64,000 bases of DNA from assembly GCA_015680685.1 (NCBI GenBank), contig MNCI01002098.1:1119533-1183532 (forward strand), in the 5' to 3' direction. Shown here piece after piece: positions 45,200 to 55,589 of the stretch. A model generated the notes under the pieces. The model was not told the DNA's origin and made no database searches. It saw only the letters and a program-made list of their open reading frames with translations. The DNA comes from Gnetum montanum (taxonomy: Eukaryota > Streptophyta > Gnetopsida > Gnetales > Gnetaceae). Positions within the stretch are counted from its first letter, which is position 1, and each line of letters starts with the position of its first letter. The translations under genes and the position numbers were made by a program.

Positions 45200-48100
45200 G
45201 ATCTGAAAAATTAAGTGTGGTTGTCCATCCATTAAGGTATTTATTACACTGGCTTGCTTGGGCTCATGGAAAAGCTTTACTTGTTGGACGTTGACGAACT
45301 ACTTTTATTTGGGCTCCTAGGTTTGTATATGGTTATGGTCCTAGAAGGAAATGTTTCATTAATTACATAAGATCCCTCCCACAATGTTTGGAACTTTTTT
45401 TTCTAGGGTACATATGTGGGGTTCCAATAGAGAACCTTATCTCCGAGTTGCAATTTTACTTTCCAAATTCTCAAGTCATGTTGTAACTTATTGAATACCT
45501 TGTGCACTTCATTCAAAGATAATGCCACTAATTAGTTTTCATCTAGCATGTTGAGGTTGATCAATCTTTCTTTCTATGCTAGGCTTAGGTTAAGATTCAG
45601 TTCATAGGTTGTTGAGAGTATATAGAGCTTGTAGGAAGAGTAGCCAATAGGAAGTTTTCATGTTGAGTGATAGGACTAGAGGGCATAATTGCATTTTGTG
45701 CTCTAGTCTCTCCTATATTTGCTTATGGTTCTTGTTAGGATCTTTGTGATCTCCATATTAGTTACCTCTACTTGATTGTTGGCTTGGGAGATGATAAGGT
45801 GTTGTTAATTTATGTTTAACCCCCAAGTATTACATAAGTTTTCAAAAGGTGACACCTATAAAATGAGTTCCATTGTTATAAAGTAGTGCACATGGCATTC
45901 CAAACCTATTTATAACATTTTTTTGTACAAATCTAGTAGTAGTGGATGATTTATAGTAAGTGACAGCTATTGCTTCTACTGATTTGATGTAGTAGTCAAT
46001 TGCTAAGATGATATATGCCTTTCCATTGGACATGGATGTGATGAGACCCACAAAGTTAATACCCCATATGTCAAAGGGTTCTAGTGTTTGAATCCATTGT
46101 TGAGGATCGTCCATTTATGTGTTCATCCCACCATCTCATTGATAACATTCACAAGATCAAATGAACTAGTGGAAGTCCCTGAAGATTGTGGGCCAATAAT
46201 ATCCTACAATCAAGATTTTTATGGTTGTGAATCTCCTAGCATAGGGGCCTTTGCAAGGGCCTTCATGAGCATCTTGGAGAACGCATAGTTTATTTGCATT
46301 AGGGACACACCAATGGACTAGGTCATTGATGCACACCTTATAAATGTATCCATTTATTTTCACGAAGTACTTTGCCCAATGAAGAAACTGTTATTTCTTC
46401 CTAAAGTCTAGACCTTGTGGCATCTCCTGAGTAAGAAGGTAAGTGAGGATGCCATCATACCATGTTGTTTCTACAAGTATTTTTTTCATTTACTACTTTT
46501 GTAAAGAGGAGTTCATCTAGAATTTGATTAGAGAGGCAACTTTCCTCCTCTTTATTATCCCATCTTAACCAAGAGAGATGATTAGCAACCACATTCTCAA
46601 TTCCTTTCCAATCCACCATTGTGAGAGCAAATTCCTACAAGAACATGAGCCACCATATGATACAAGGGCTCATCATTGGCTTATTCATTAGGAAGGAGAT
46701 GAAACTATTATATGTGTGCACAAATACTTTATATAGCCAAGCACATAGGACCTAAAATTTTTGAGAGCATATAACATTGCCATTAGTTCTTTTTTAGTTG
46801 TGGTGTAATTCAACTATGCACCGAAAATGCTTTAGCTCATGTATTGGATGTAATATGCACCGAAAATGCTTTAGCTCATGTATTGGATGTAAGCATGGCT
46901 CCAAAGACATAAGTCGATGTGTCTATCATTATGTGAAATGATCTGGACCAGTCTGATGCACATAGAATTGGAGTTTCCATGAGTTTGTCTTTTAGTTGTT
47001 GGAATGCATGTTCATACTCCTTCATCTAGATGAACAAGGCATATTTTTTGTAAGCTCAAACTATGGCTTTGAAATCTTATAGAAATGTTTTATGAACAAC
47101 CGGTAGTAGCCAATGTGTCCAAGGAATGATTAGATATCTTTGACTATCTCTGGTTGGTGTGTGATTCCTTTGATGACCCTTATCTTTGTAGGGACTATCT
47201 CAATCCTAGCTTGAGTAATTATCTGCCCCAATACTATGCTTTCCTGGACCATTAAATATATTTTTTACTAATTAAGCCTAAGGTTTATTTCAACACATCT
47301 TTTCAATACTTACTCAAGGTAGTTCAAGGCTTGCTGAAATGTAGTTCCATAGGTAGAGAAGTCCTCTATAAAGACCTCTAACCCACTACACATTTTCTAT
47401 TGAAAAATGCTAAGGACCAGGTGTTGGAACGTTGCATGGAGATTGCATAGACTAAATAGAATTTTACAATATGAAAAAGCCCCCTAAGAACTTGTGAATG
47501 TTGTTTTGGCCTAATCTTGTAGCACAATTTGGATTTGGTTATAGCCCCTATAAGCATCCAAGAAGCTATAATACCAATCCCTAGAAATGGTGTCCAACAC
47601 TTGATCCACAAATGGAAATGAAAAATGATCTTTAAATGTTGCCATATTCAACAACCTGAAGTTGATGCAGACCTGAAACGTGCAACCTTTCTTTGGCATA
47701 ATTATGAGTGGGCTAACCCACTCACTATTCGTAATGGAATAGATGAACCCTGCCTTGAGGAGTTGTTCTATTTCCTCTTTGAAAATTTTCTTCATCTTGT
47801 GGTTTGGCCACTGCCATGGCTACTTTCCTAGCTTCATGGCTGGGTCAGTGTAGATACGATGCTGGCATATCCATGGATCAACCCAATCAATTTAGGATAT
47901 AACCAAGCAAAGGCTTTTGGCCATTTATTAATTACTTGTAATAGCTTGTCTTTTTATTCAAGAGAAAGATTTGCATTGATTATAACTAGATTTCCATTAT
48001 TTAAAAATGCATACTTCATGTTAGCTAGTAGATTTTTTTAACTCTAGGGGCTCTTGCTTGAAATTATTAGGGATTTCCAACTATCCACAATAGGCATCAT

Positions 48101-48760
48101 CATCTTCACCATCAGAGAGTTGGTGATGAACTTTCTTAAGTTATTCCATACCTTAAATATAAGCACATATTAGGATCTCAAAGGGTTCCATGCATAGTGT
48201 GCTACTATCTAAGTTAGATATCAACCACAAGATGCCCTCCTATTTTGTGGTTGTTGCGTATAAGCACCTTTAGATATCAGTTTTATGCACACACTGATTG
48301 CATGCTTTGAGGAATGTACTTTTAATAAACTAGATTTTTTGCACACAATTGCACCCATTATTATTGTACATGATGCATGGAACACACTTCTTTTCTAGTT
48401 GTTCAAATTCATTTTTCTTGGAGATTTCCAAGGAGAGATTCTTAATGCACATTTCTGCATCAACAGTTCTTAACCAAGTTGTTTTCATAATGATGGAGAA
48501 GTCGCCTTTGTAGTTTCCTACCTTGATCACTAGAAAATCAATAGGATAGGGCCATCCACAAACTGTGGTCACAATTTCCTCCACTAACCTCAAAGGGATA
48601 GCGATTGACTTCTCTAGAGGTGGTAGGTTCCAAGCCTTGTGCATGTCATAAGGGATGAGATTGATACTAGAACTAGAATCAAGAAGATCCTTGCATGGCT
48701 CATGGCCAATGATCTGCAAGTAAATAAGAGGACTTCTAGATTCAGATATTTTCTTTAAAA
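45200..48760 (-). pseudogene. pol of element D: protease, RT, RNase H, integrase
   Basis: Pol copies the element RNA and inserts the DNA. In order: aspartic protease (48719-48330, LLDSSSSINLIPYD; DSG has become DSS), RT (47795-47380: AGFIYSITNSEWVSPLIIMP and WYYSFLDAYRGYNQIQIV), RNase H (about 47050-46680, holding a 39-bp in-frame tandem duplication at 46816-46893), integrase zinc region (46363-46166, DAHEGPCKG..ARRF) and core (46114-45700). Both catalytic Asp are Asn (WGINFVG, LYNNGTHF), while the Glu of NNQVEVTN is kept. Stops and frameshifts separate the blocks. The protein is dead. The module order PR-RT-RH-IN is that of Ty3 elements. Confidence 0.85.
46816..46893. repeat. 39-bp perfect tandem duplication in RNase H region of D
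   Basis: 46816-46854 and 46855-46893 share 38 of 39 bases and keep the frame (13 residues). No N lies between them, unlike the two suspected assembly duplications. Confidence 0.85.
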
Positions 48761-48949
48761 GGTTTTTAGCCTTGATTCAATTAGAAATAACATGATTTAA
48801 CATCATGGTATGGATCTAAGGTAGGATTTGGTTTAAAGGACACTCGAATGGGTTTGATTTAGAGGATGAGGGTGTTGAACATATAGGATAACCAATCGCA
48901 TTAGGTTGTGAGGGTTTTGGAGGATTGTTGGATAAAAAAAATGATCTTT

Positions 48950-51290
48950 CCTAGATCGATTATCCAAATCATTCAATTGGAGAGTTCGTTGTAAATTTAC
49001 AGCCCTCATAGCATTTCATTACAATGGCTATGAGGGAATTTTACCTTACATGGATGAAGTAGGAGGTAATTGGGTTGAGGGTAGAGGGATGTGTGTAGAT
49101 AGATGTAGAGGATGATAAGGATATGGATGCTCCCCTTGAGTATATGATGAATGAGTTTTATGGTACTCTAGAGGGTGATAGTGATGTTGGAATGAGGAAT
49201 GACTTGCAAAGCTTCATGGAGAAACGGGTTACTAAACATAGTACCCATATGGATCTAATTACCTATAAGGGTACTGCTATCTTGATGGTGGCATTTCTCA
49301 TGATTGTTATTGGTTCAACTACTGGTATTACTCATATGGTTGTGGTGGAGATCCACTTGGATAATAAGCTTGTTGTTGATGGTGGAATTGCCTTGGATTA
49401 CCTTGAGGATAAGGCAATTGTTTAGGTGCTTTCCTACATGCTAGTTGAGGATTGAACATGTACATCCCAAACTCTTATAAGTGTGACATCATAGGGAAAC
49501 ATCCCTTCGGATGTTCATATTGATAGATGTCACATCTAGCATCATCATTAGAGTTTGTCTCTACAACTTCTTCTACTATAGTAGCTTTGCCCATACCTCT
49601 CTAGTATGCACATTTAGCTTCTTTCCACATCCTACTGTTATGATCACTATTCCACTCTTTGAATGCTTTAGAAATCTTCATAGCAATTTAGAATTTTTTA
49701 TTTGAAGAGTCCCATATTGGAAACATATTTTTGGATAAGCAAGATTTTCTTATTCACCACTTTATTTAGTGGTGACTCCTCCTCATCATAGAATTGGACC
49801 TCCCTCTTCCTAATGGAAGGGTCCCTATTATATTCTTCTAAAATTTTTCTTTTTCACAACTCACCTTCTTCTTTTACTACATACTCTATTAGCCTTTGTA
49901 TCTAATGAGCTCTTAGTTTGAATAGTCTCCCTTGGGCATAAACCCCAAGAGTTCTTCTGATTTTTGCTCTAAGCCCATCTATGATGTGGTGAAGTTATTC
50001 CCTCTAAGAATAACCATGGCTAGGGCATCTATGTAAGAGAGAATAATATCTATCCATGGTAGCATCTAAGGGTTCATGTGTTTCTTATATCTAGCCTTGG
50101 ATTTACGTTCTCAAATTGGAGACTTTGGAGTACATCTAGTGTTTATCATTAAATAGCTCAAGCATTATACTTCATTGGAAGATACATTCTAGCTCTAAGG
50201 ACTAGTACTAGCTTTTAGCCTCCTTAATGAGTGTCCTAGGGAATATTTTGAGTTTCTGCTAATCATTTTCAATGTTCTACATGTTACAAGCATCGTGAAA
50301 AACTTGTAGATGTGTTTGTGGATCAAAGTTATATCCCCCCTCAAATCTTGGGATATTGTTCATGTCTAAGTGCTTGATTCGACTATCTTTCACATGCCTA
50401 TTTGGAATCTTAGCTGCCTCTACAATGTTAAGCATGCTTCAAGTTACCAACAAAGGCTCATCATCATCATTATTTCATTATCATTAATGATGTCCTCTAT
50501 TATCCCTTCATTCATTACGGGCTTGGTGATTAGTTATTGTTGTCCCATTGAGCATCTCCCTCATAATTATTCTTTCTATGAAATCTTTTAGAAATAGAAG
50601 AAGAGGAAGAAGAGGATGTAGATAAACAAGGTGAACAACGAGGAGGACTACCACCACCATGGTGTCTACCAACTTCCCTTCGGTTGTCATGGCCACGTTC
50701 ATCATACTTCTTATTATCTTGATGCTTGCCTGAGCTCCAGCCTTGACTACTATCTTTTTCTGAACTTGGAATGTTGATAGTAGAATGTAGATTCAAGTTC
50801 ACATCCCTATAACCAGTAACCAAGGGTGGAAAATTTTTATGTTGGGAGCCTTCAGAGAAAGGACCCTTATTATTGTCTTGGTTTAGCATGAACAAGGGAT
50901 TGGTGAATCATTTTCTCTTCACAGCCTAATGATGCTTACCCTAATATCAATCTCTCCTACATTATGTGCCAGTGGGATAGTAGTCCCTAGTTTCATAACC
51001 ATTCACAACATATTCCTCTCAAAGATTATGGATGGCTAACTTTGTAAGAGTTTGAAGTAACATCAAGGGCGTAGATTGATCGAGGGGCATTATAGTGTTG
51101 TCCTCCATGTCACGCCATCATAGTTGCTCATCCTGGTGCAAGATGAAGTCGAAATTAGGCACATACTCATTTGGATGAGTATATACCACCTTGCACTATT
51201 GTGGAACTGGTGGTTTGACATCTTCATGCCTGTGAAAAGAAGAGGAAATTTTGCAAACAAATAAAATATCAATGTGCTTTTGTAATTATA
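48950..51290 (-). pseudogene. gag of element D
   Basis: It begins with the module THPNEYVPNFDFILHQDE then LWW (about 51185-51110). Then come the NFPPLVTGYRDVNLN segment, an Arg/Ser-rich part with a polyserine tract (about 50600), the capsid domain around NIPRFEGGYNFDPQTHLQVF (about 50370-50310) and HHIIDGLRAKIRRTLGVYAQGRL (cited in part; about 50000-49920). The knuckle-like CDIYQYEHPKGCF is at about 49530-49478, then a Gln/Pro/Tyr-rich tail. Stops are frequent. Confidence 0.75.
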
Positions 51291-51381
51291 GGTCATGTGA
51301 GGGTGATGTTAACCTTAGGTTTGTCAAATGATATTAATAATGTTCACTAATCCTAGATAGTGCATGTTTCAACAAAAAGAG

Positions 51382-51399
51382 TCCTTGACAATTATGTCA
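51382..51399 (-). promoter_or_regulatory. primer-binding site of element D, degenerate
   Basis: The reverse strand reads TGACATAATTGTCAAGGA one base after the LTR. It is the most decayed of the four visible sites, but is still recognisable as the tRNA-Asp type by position and alignment. Confidence 0.65.
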
Positions 51400-51400
51400 A

Positions 51401-52352
51401 TGATAAGCAACAAGGTACCCCTACATCCAACCATATGAATCCTGAAGTGTTCATGCATGATGTGGTCAAATTCTACAGACTCTATAGTTTTTAGTACACT
51501 AGTCTTTTTGGAAGTGAAACTTGCCCTAAAAGTCATTTATTGTCTTCCCAATTACACTTCTGATGTACAAAGATATGGTTAAGTGTAATTGATGCATATG
51601 ATTTTTATTATTTTATGTTCTTTGGTGCTTAGAGTAGAGAGATGAAATAATTTAAAAACTAATCTAATTTAATTTCTTAACTAGTTTCTAACTAATCCTA
51701 ACATAAGCATTTGGTCCCACTTTCCATACATGTCCTAAACACACGTATCCACTGCTAAGTTACCAATCGCTATGCTACTATGCGCATCAAGCAATAATGC
51801 TGCTAAGATTACCAAGAAAATACATGTTTACACTTAAAGTAGTTGTACTTATGTACTTAATTTATTTAGCTTAATTAATTAACTAATCTTTTAAATTCTA
51901 ATTTATCTTAATTAATTTCATATTTAATGAAAATAATAAATGCATAAATAAATCATTAATCTATTCTAAGTGCTACAAGGTTTGATCAATAGGCTCATCT
52001 TTATTACCATACACATTGGTGTGGTTTAGATACAACAATTCTTGAATAAAGATTGATACACTTTTTGAGTCTTGCTATAGGCACTCAGAGAAATATTTTA
52101 ACTTTCAAATGGACAAGTTGCAAGATCTTTGCTACTACTATGACTTGAATGCCCATAAACATGGCTGGGAGCTTGTATTTATAATTTTTTCTATGGTACT
52201 ATGTTGATGGGGGATTGTAGATGTAGTAAATGCTATGTTGATGTGGCCCCATCAATGGGCCAAAGCCACGTAAATGGGGTCCCTTAAACAAAGGCTCGTC
52301 AACAAGGCCATGTCAATGGGGGCCCATCAACATGATAGTTTGATGCTTATCA
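51401..52352 (-). repeat. 5' LTR of element D
   Basis: 952 bp. Aligns along its length with 39941-40932. U3 words GGCCCCATCAATGG and CATCAATGGGGCC-like occur at about 52230-52340. Confidence 0.9.
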
Positions 52353-52357
52353 CATTG

Positions 52358-52618
52358 TTAATTAGCTTAATTATTTGATTTATTTATTATTATTAGGAGT
52401 ATCATAAGGCTAAAACAACATTAATTATTATATGCCTCACTTTGAACTAAATCATATGTGATAAAGCTACCACTAGTCCAAGTGGGAAGACAATGGACTA
52501 TGATTAAGACATAACAATATAGATGCCACAACTAGTCCCATCCTTGGAATTAGACCAGATTATGCATGAATGCTTGTGATTCATATGGTTGAGTGTAGGG
52601 GTACCTCACTACTCATCA
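52358..52618 (+). repeat. 3' LTR of element C, right part
   Basis: It continues the LTR broken at 39940 and ends GGTACCTCACTACTCATCA, followed by the TCTAC target duplication at 52619-52623. Confidence 0.85.
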
Positions 52619-52623
52619 TCTAC

Positions 52624-53463
52624 GAATAGCTGAGAATTTAACATGCAAAGCTCTATTGGACTCAGGTTTCATAGTGAATTTGATCTCTTACAAAACATAT
52701 CAAGCATGGAACCTATCACCATTGGAAGAGTGCAACATCAAGTTGTAGCTTGCAGATTAGTCTATCATCACTCCTTTGGAACAAATTGATGATGTAGTGA
52801 CCAGTGTTAATGGGTGATCCTATCTAGTCAACTTTCTAGTAAACAATTTAACAAATGCTAATAAGGAATTCCCAATAATTTTGGGGAGGGCATAGCTTAG
52901 CATAATTGATGTTAAGCTAAGTATGAGAGATTTATGGGTTTAAATTTCTAAGAAATATGTACATGGAGCCTTACAAAAATAAAAAATTCCATGTTTAATT
53001 GCTGAAAGTAAAGGGTGCAATAGTGGACCAATACTCCAAAACATTAACACAGTTACTACTCTAGTCCACATCAACAATAATAAAAAACTAGTGTGTGCAA
53101 CCAAAAGAGTAGAGGCTACAAAACCAAAAGAAACCCTATGATCACTAACTTAGAATCATAATTTTTCTAAGACATGCATGGAAAAATCTGAAACACTTAC
53201 TAATTTCAAAACTAAAAAATGAATCTACTTGAGAGACCAAAAATGAAACAATTAACTCATAACCATACACTAAAAGGAAAAGAGAATAAGAATTTAGATG
53301 ATCATAACTCCACTACTATCAAAATTACATGGGATAATGATAGAAAAGTTACATCACTAAAGATGGTAGGTGAACCACCTATAGTGTATGACCTAGGAGA
53401 TTTAGGGAGCATTTTCCAAACACTCATCCATGAGATTAGTTGTGGAGGAGGTACTTTACTTTG
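52624..53463 (+). pseudogene. aspartic protease region of element F
   Basis: Directly after C, the sequence reads ENLTCKALLDSGF then VNLISYKTYQAWNLSPLEE, the LLDSG active site of a retropepsin, collinear with the D protease at 48719-48330. Retropepsins cut the Gag-Pol polyprotein. A second part (52810-52990) aligns with the D segment around WLRTVDAEMCIKNLSLEI. The ORF at 53219-53463 (MNLLERPKMKQL) is a Lys/Asn-rich continuation I do not recognise. RT is missing after it. Confidence 0.8.
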
Positions 53464-54560
53464 ACTTTAGAATTAATAAGTGATTTTAAAAAATTTTTTG
53501 TTTTACAATTCTTTCCATCTTTTTACATTCTTTGACATTTTCTCATTATTTATAATTTTCCATTTTTTCAATTTTTCATATCTTTTGTATTTTTCATTCT
53601 TTATACCTTTTCATAATTTTTTCTATCTTTTCAATTTCTTTCATAATTTTTTTAAAACCCTTTGTAAATAATTTTGATTTTTAATAAAGGCAAGATGTAG
53701 CCCTACAAGGTGAATATTTCTCTATGTTATCAAGTCATAAGAGACTGAATATTTGCAAAGTGAGCCCACATCATTCATCCATCCATTGCATTAATGAGAA
53801 GTTCTTACCATGGCCATAATGACATTTTTTCCATCATCAAACTAAGAATAAACATATGATCATTCAGCCTAGACAAAAAAGTGAAGAACCAATAGGAAAT
53901 AAAAAGGGTGTGACATCAAGGGGACTTGTGGATTCTTTTTAGATTATTATTGTAAGTTCTATCATGTTACTAAGGTTGTATTATATGCTTGTAGATATAA
54001 TGAAAAATGGAAGTAAGAGTAAAATAAGTGCTACCTTAAAAGGTTAACATAGTGAAAAAAGATAAAAGAGCACAGAGGAAATTTTTGGGGGTTACACTAG
54101 AAAGACGTGTTATCCATGCTTGAAGGTAGGTAGCTTCTTAGAAATATAAAAATAAAAATAAAGTGCTATGAATAAAGATCCTCCCTTGGACAATATGCCA
54201 AGTGATAATACTCCTTATAACATTGATATTCTTATGATTGTAATTCCAAGAGATGAAATGATGTGATGTCATTGGAAGGTGATTTGGACTTGGTTTGAAA
54301 CTTAGATAGAAAGGCTAATGATTACCTTAACCACTAATAAAACATAAAAATTCATTATGCCTATGGTAAGACACCTCACAGCCCAATTTCTACAATCCTT
54401 TCTAAGTCCATTTCATCTCACCTTTTGAATAATCATAACTTATGATTTTACGTAACATAGAGTTATTTTCCCAATTTGGTGGTATTAACATGTGTGTTTT
54501 GGTAAATAGGTATGTGTTACATTCAACTCCTTAAGTGCCTAAGGACACTTTTAGGCATGG

Positions 54561-54615
54561 TTATACAAGGGCATTAAAGGATGGAGCCTGCTTTGGGGAG
54601 GACCTACTTGTATAA
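54561..54615 (+). ncRNA. conserved spacer hairpin, element F copy
   Basis: Arms TTATACAAG and CTTGTATAA pair perfectly, plus an outer G-C pair. Relative to C, one G-C pair is replaced by A-T on both sides. Confidence 0.65.
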
Positions 54616-54943
54616 CTATTGTATTTAATACTTGCCAAGTAGTTCCACATCGTCTTAAGCCTTCCAATTTCAATAAACGATAATAGAAATTTTCCATACC
54701 ATTCCCACTAACCATTCTAATGGCATAACACATTTTTTATCTCTTTCATTCCATCAACAGATCATACACTTCCATAGCCCAAGATTCCTTAATCATAGAC
54801 TTTCAATGCTTATTTTTCACAAATGAAGCATCATCTTCATGTCAAGACCCTTTCAACATGATGTATATCTTCCAACCACCTAATGGGATTTAATGTTTTG
54901 ATGAAAAACCTTAGGAAAATTTGATTTTTTCTAAGGTGACATT

Positions 54944-55035
54944 GTAGTTATAGTATTGTAGGCACCTACGATATTGCAGTTATGATGTTGTATTTATGAT
55001 ATTTCACATAGAAAAACTACATATAGTGTGTAGGA
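54944..55035 (+). promoter_or_regulatory. U3-like word array upstream of ORF3, element F
   Basis: TAGTATTGTAGGCACCTACGATATTGC and related words (split here: CACCTACGATATTGC, ATGATATTTCAC) resemble F's own LTR U3. A weak ACATATAGTG box lies at about 55022. Spacing to the hairpin and motif 2 matches B within about 20 bp. Confidence 0.45.
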
Positions 55036-55200
55036 GTTAGGAAAAAATTTTATTTTTGATTTTCTTAAAAAGAAGAATTGTTATTGATTTTTCTTTACCA
55101 CTCAGCTCTCTGACACCCTATCTTTTAGTGCCCATTACTTGCACATTCTTGCTCCAATTTTCATGATTTTTGAATCTACATGATCTTAGAGTGATCATCT

Positions 55201-55265
55201 TAGTCATTTGGGGGTCATGGGGCATGGTGGTGGGGGAGGGTAGAGGGGGACGGTGGTGGTGGTGT
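55201..55265 (+). other. motif 2 and G-rich, potentially quadruplex-forming tract
   Basis: Five or more runs of three to five G (GGGGG, GGGG, GGGGGAGGG, GGGGG) on the plus strand, starting inside motif 2 and lying about 330 bp before ORF3. Confidence 0.55.
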
Positions 55266-55589
55266 TAGTGAGAAAAATTTAAGTTGATTTTTTGGAAATT
55301 GCTAATTACTGGAAGGTATTATAAGGGTAAGTTTAAGATGAAATATTAAAAATTTTTAAAGTAAATGACTCATGTTAAGGCAAAAAAAAATTTAAAAAGA
55401 CTCATAATTGATCATACCATTCATTTTACATTATAGAAAAGTACTAACGAGGTTGTTCTTGAAAAATTTTCTAACTCTACAATCATAATGAACTAAGAAC
55501 TTGATATAACTAAGGGTATGAGTAAGGTACCAAATTATTACTCATCTATGAGAATACTATAGTAATTCCAAACCCTTGATTGATTGGAA

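Larger units (their letters stand above)
39941..52352 (-). mobile_element. element D: full-structure 12.4-kb Ty3 element inserted in C
   Basis: On the reverse strand: 5' LTR (52352-51401), PBS, gag, protease, RT, RNase H, integrase, motif 1, spacer, promoter-like array with TATA, motif 2, ORF3, PPT and 3' LTR (40932-39941). A perfect 5-bp TSD flanks it. This is the only copy here with every module, although all coding parts carry stops. By eye its LTRs differ at about one position in five over the first 200 bp. Confidence 0.9.
33541..52618 (+). mobile_element. element C: gag-only Ty3 element inserted in F, split by D
   Basis: Without D it is about 6.7 kb: 5' LTR, gag, spacer, short tail, PPT and 3' LTR. 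Pol is absent, and ORF3 and the promoter-like array are missing together. A perfect 5-bp TSD shows that it integrated by normal LTR-element integration. Confidence 0.85.
53464..55589 (+). other. non-coding spacer of element F
   Basis: A T-rich run (53490-53660, many TTTTTCAT-like words) opens it; motif 1 appears lost. The conserved block is at 54109-54135 and ends in a donor-like AAG|GTAGGT. Motif 2 (TAGTCATTTGGGGGTCATGGGG) starts at 55201 and is followed by a G-rich tract to 55265. The ORF3 leader TTTTCTAACTCTACAATCA is at about 55467. Confidence 0.7.
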
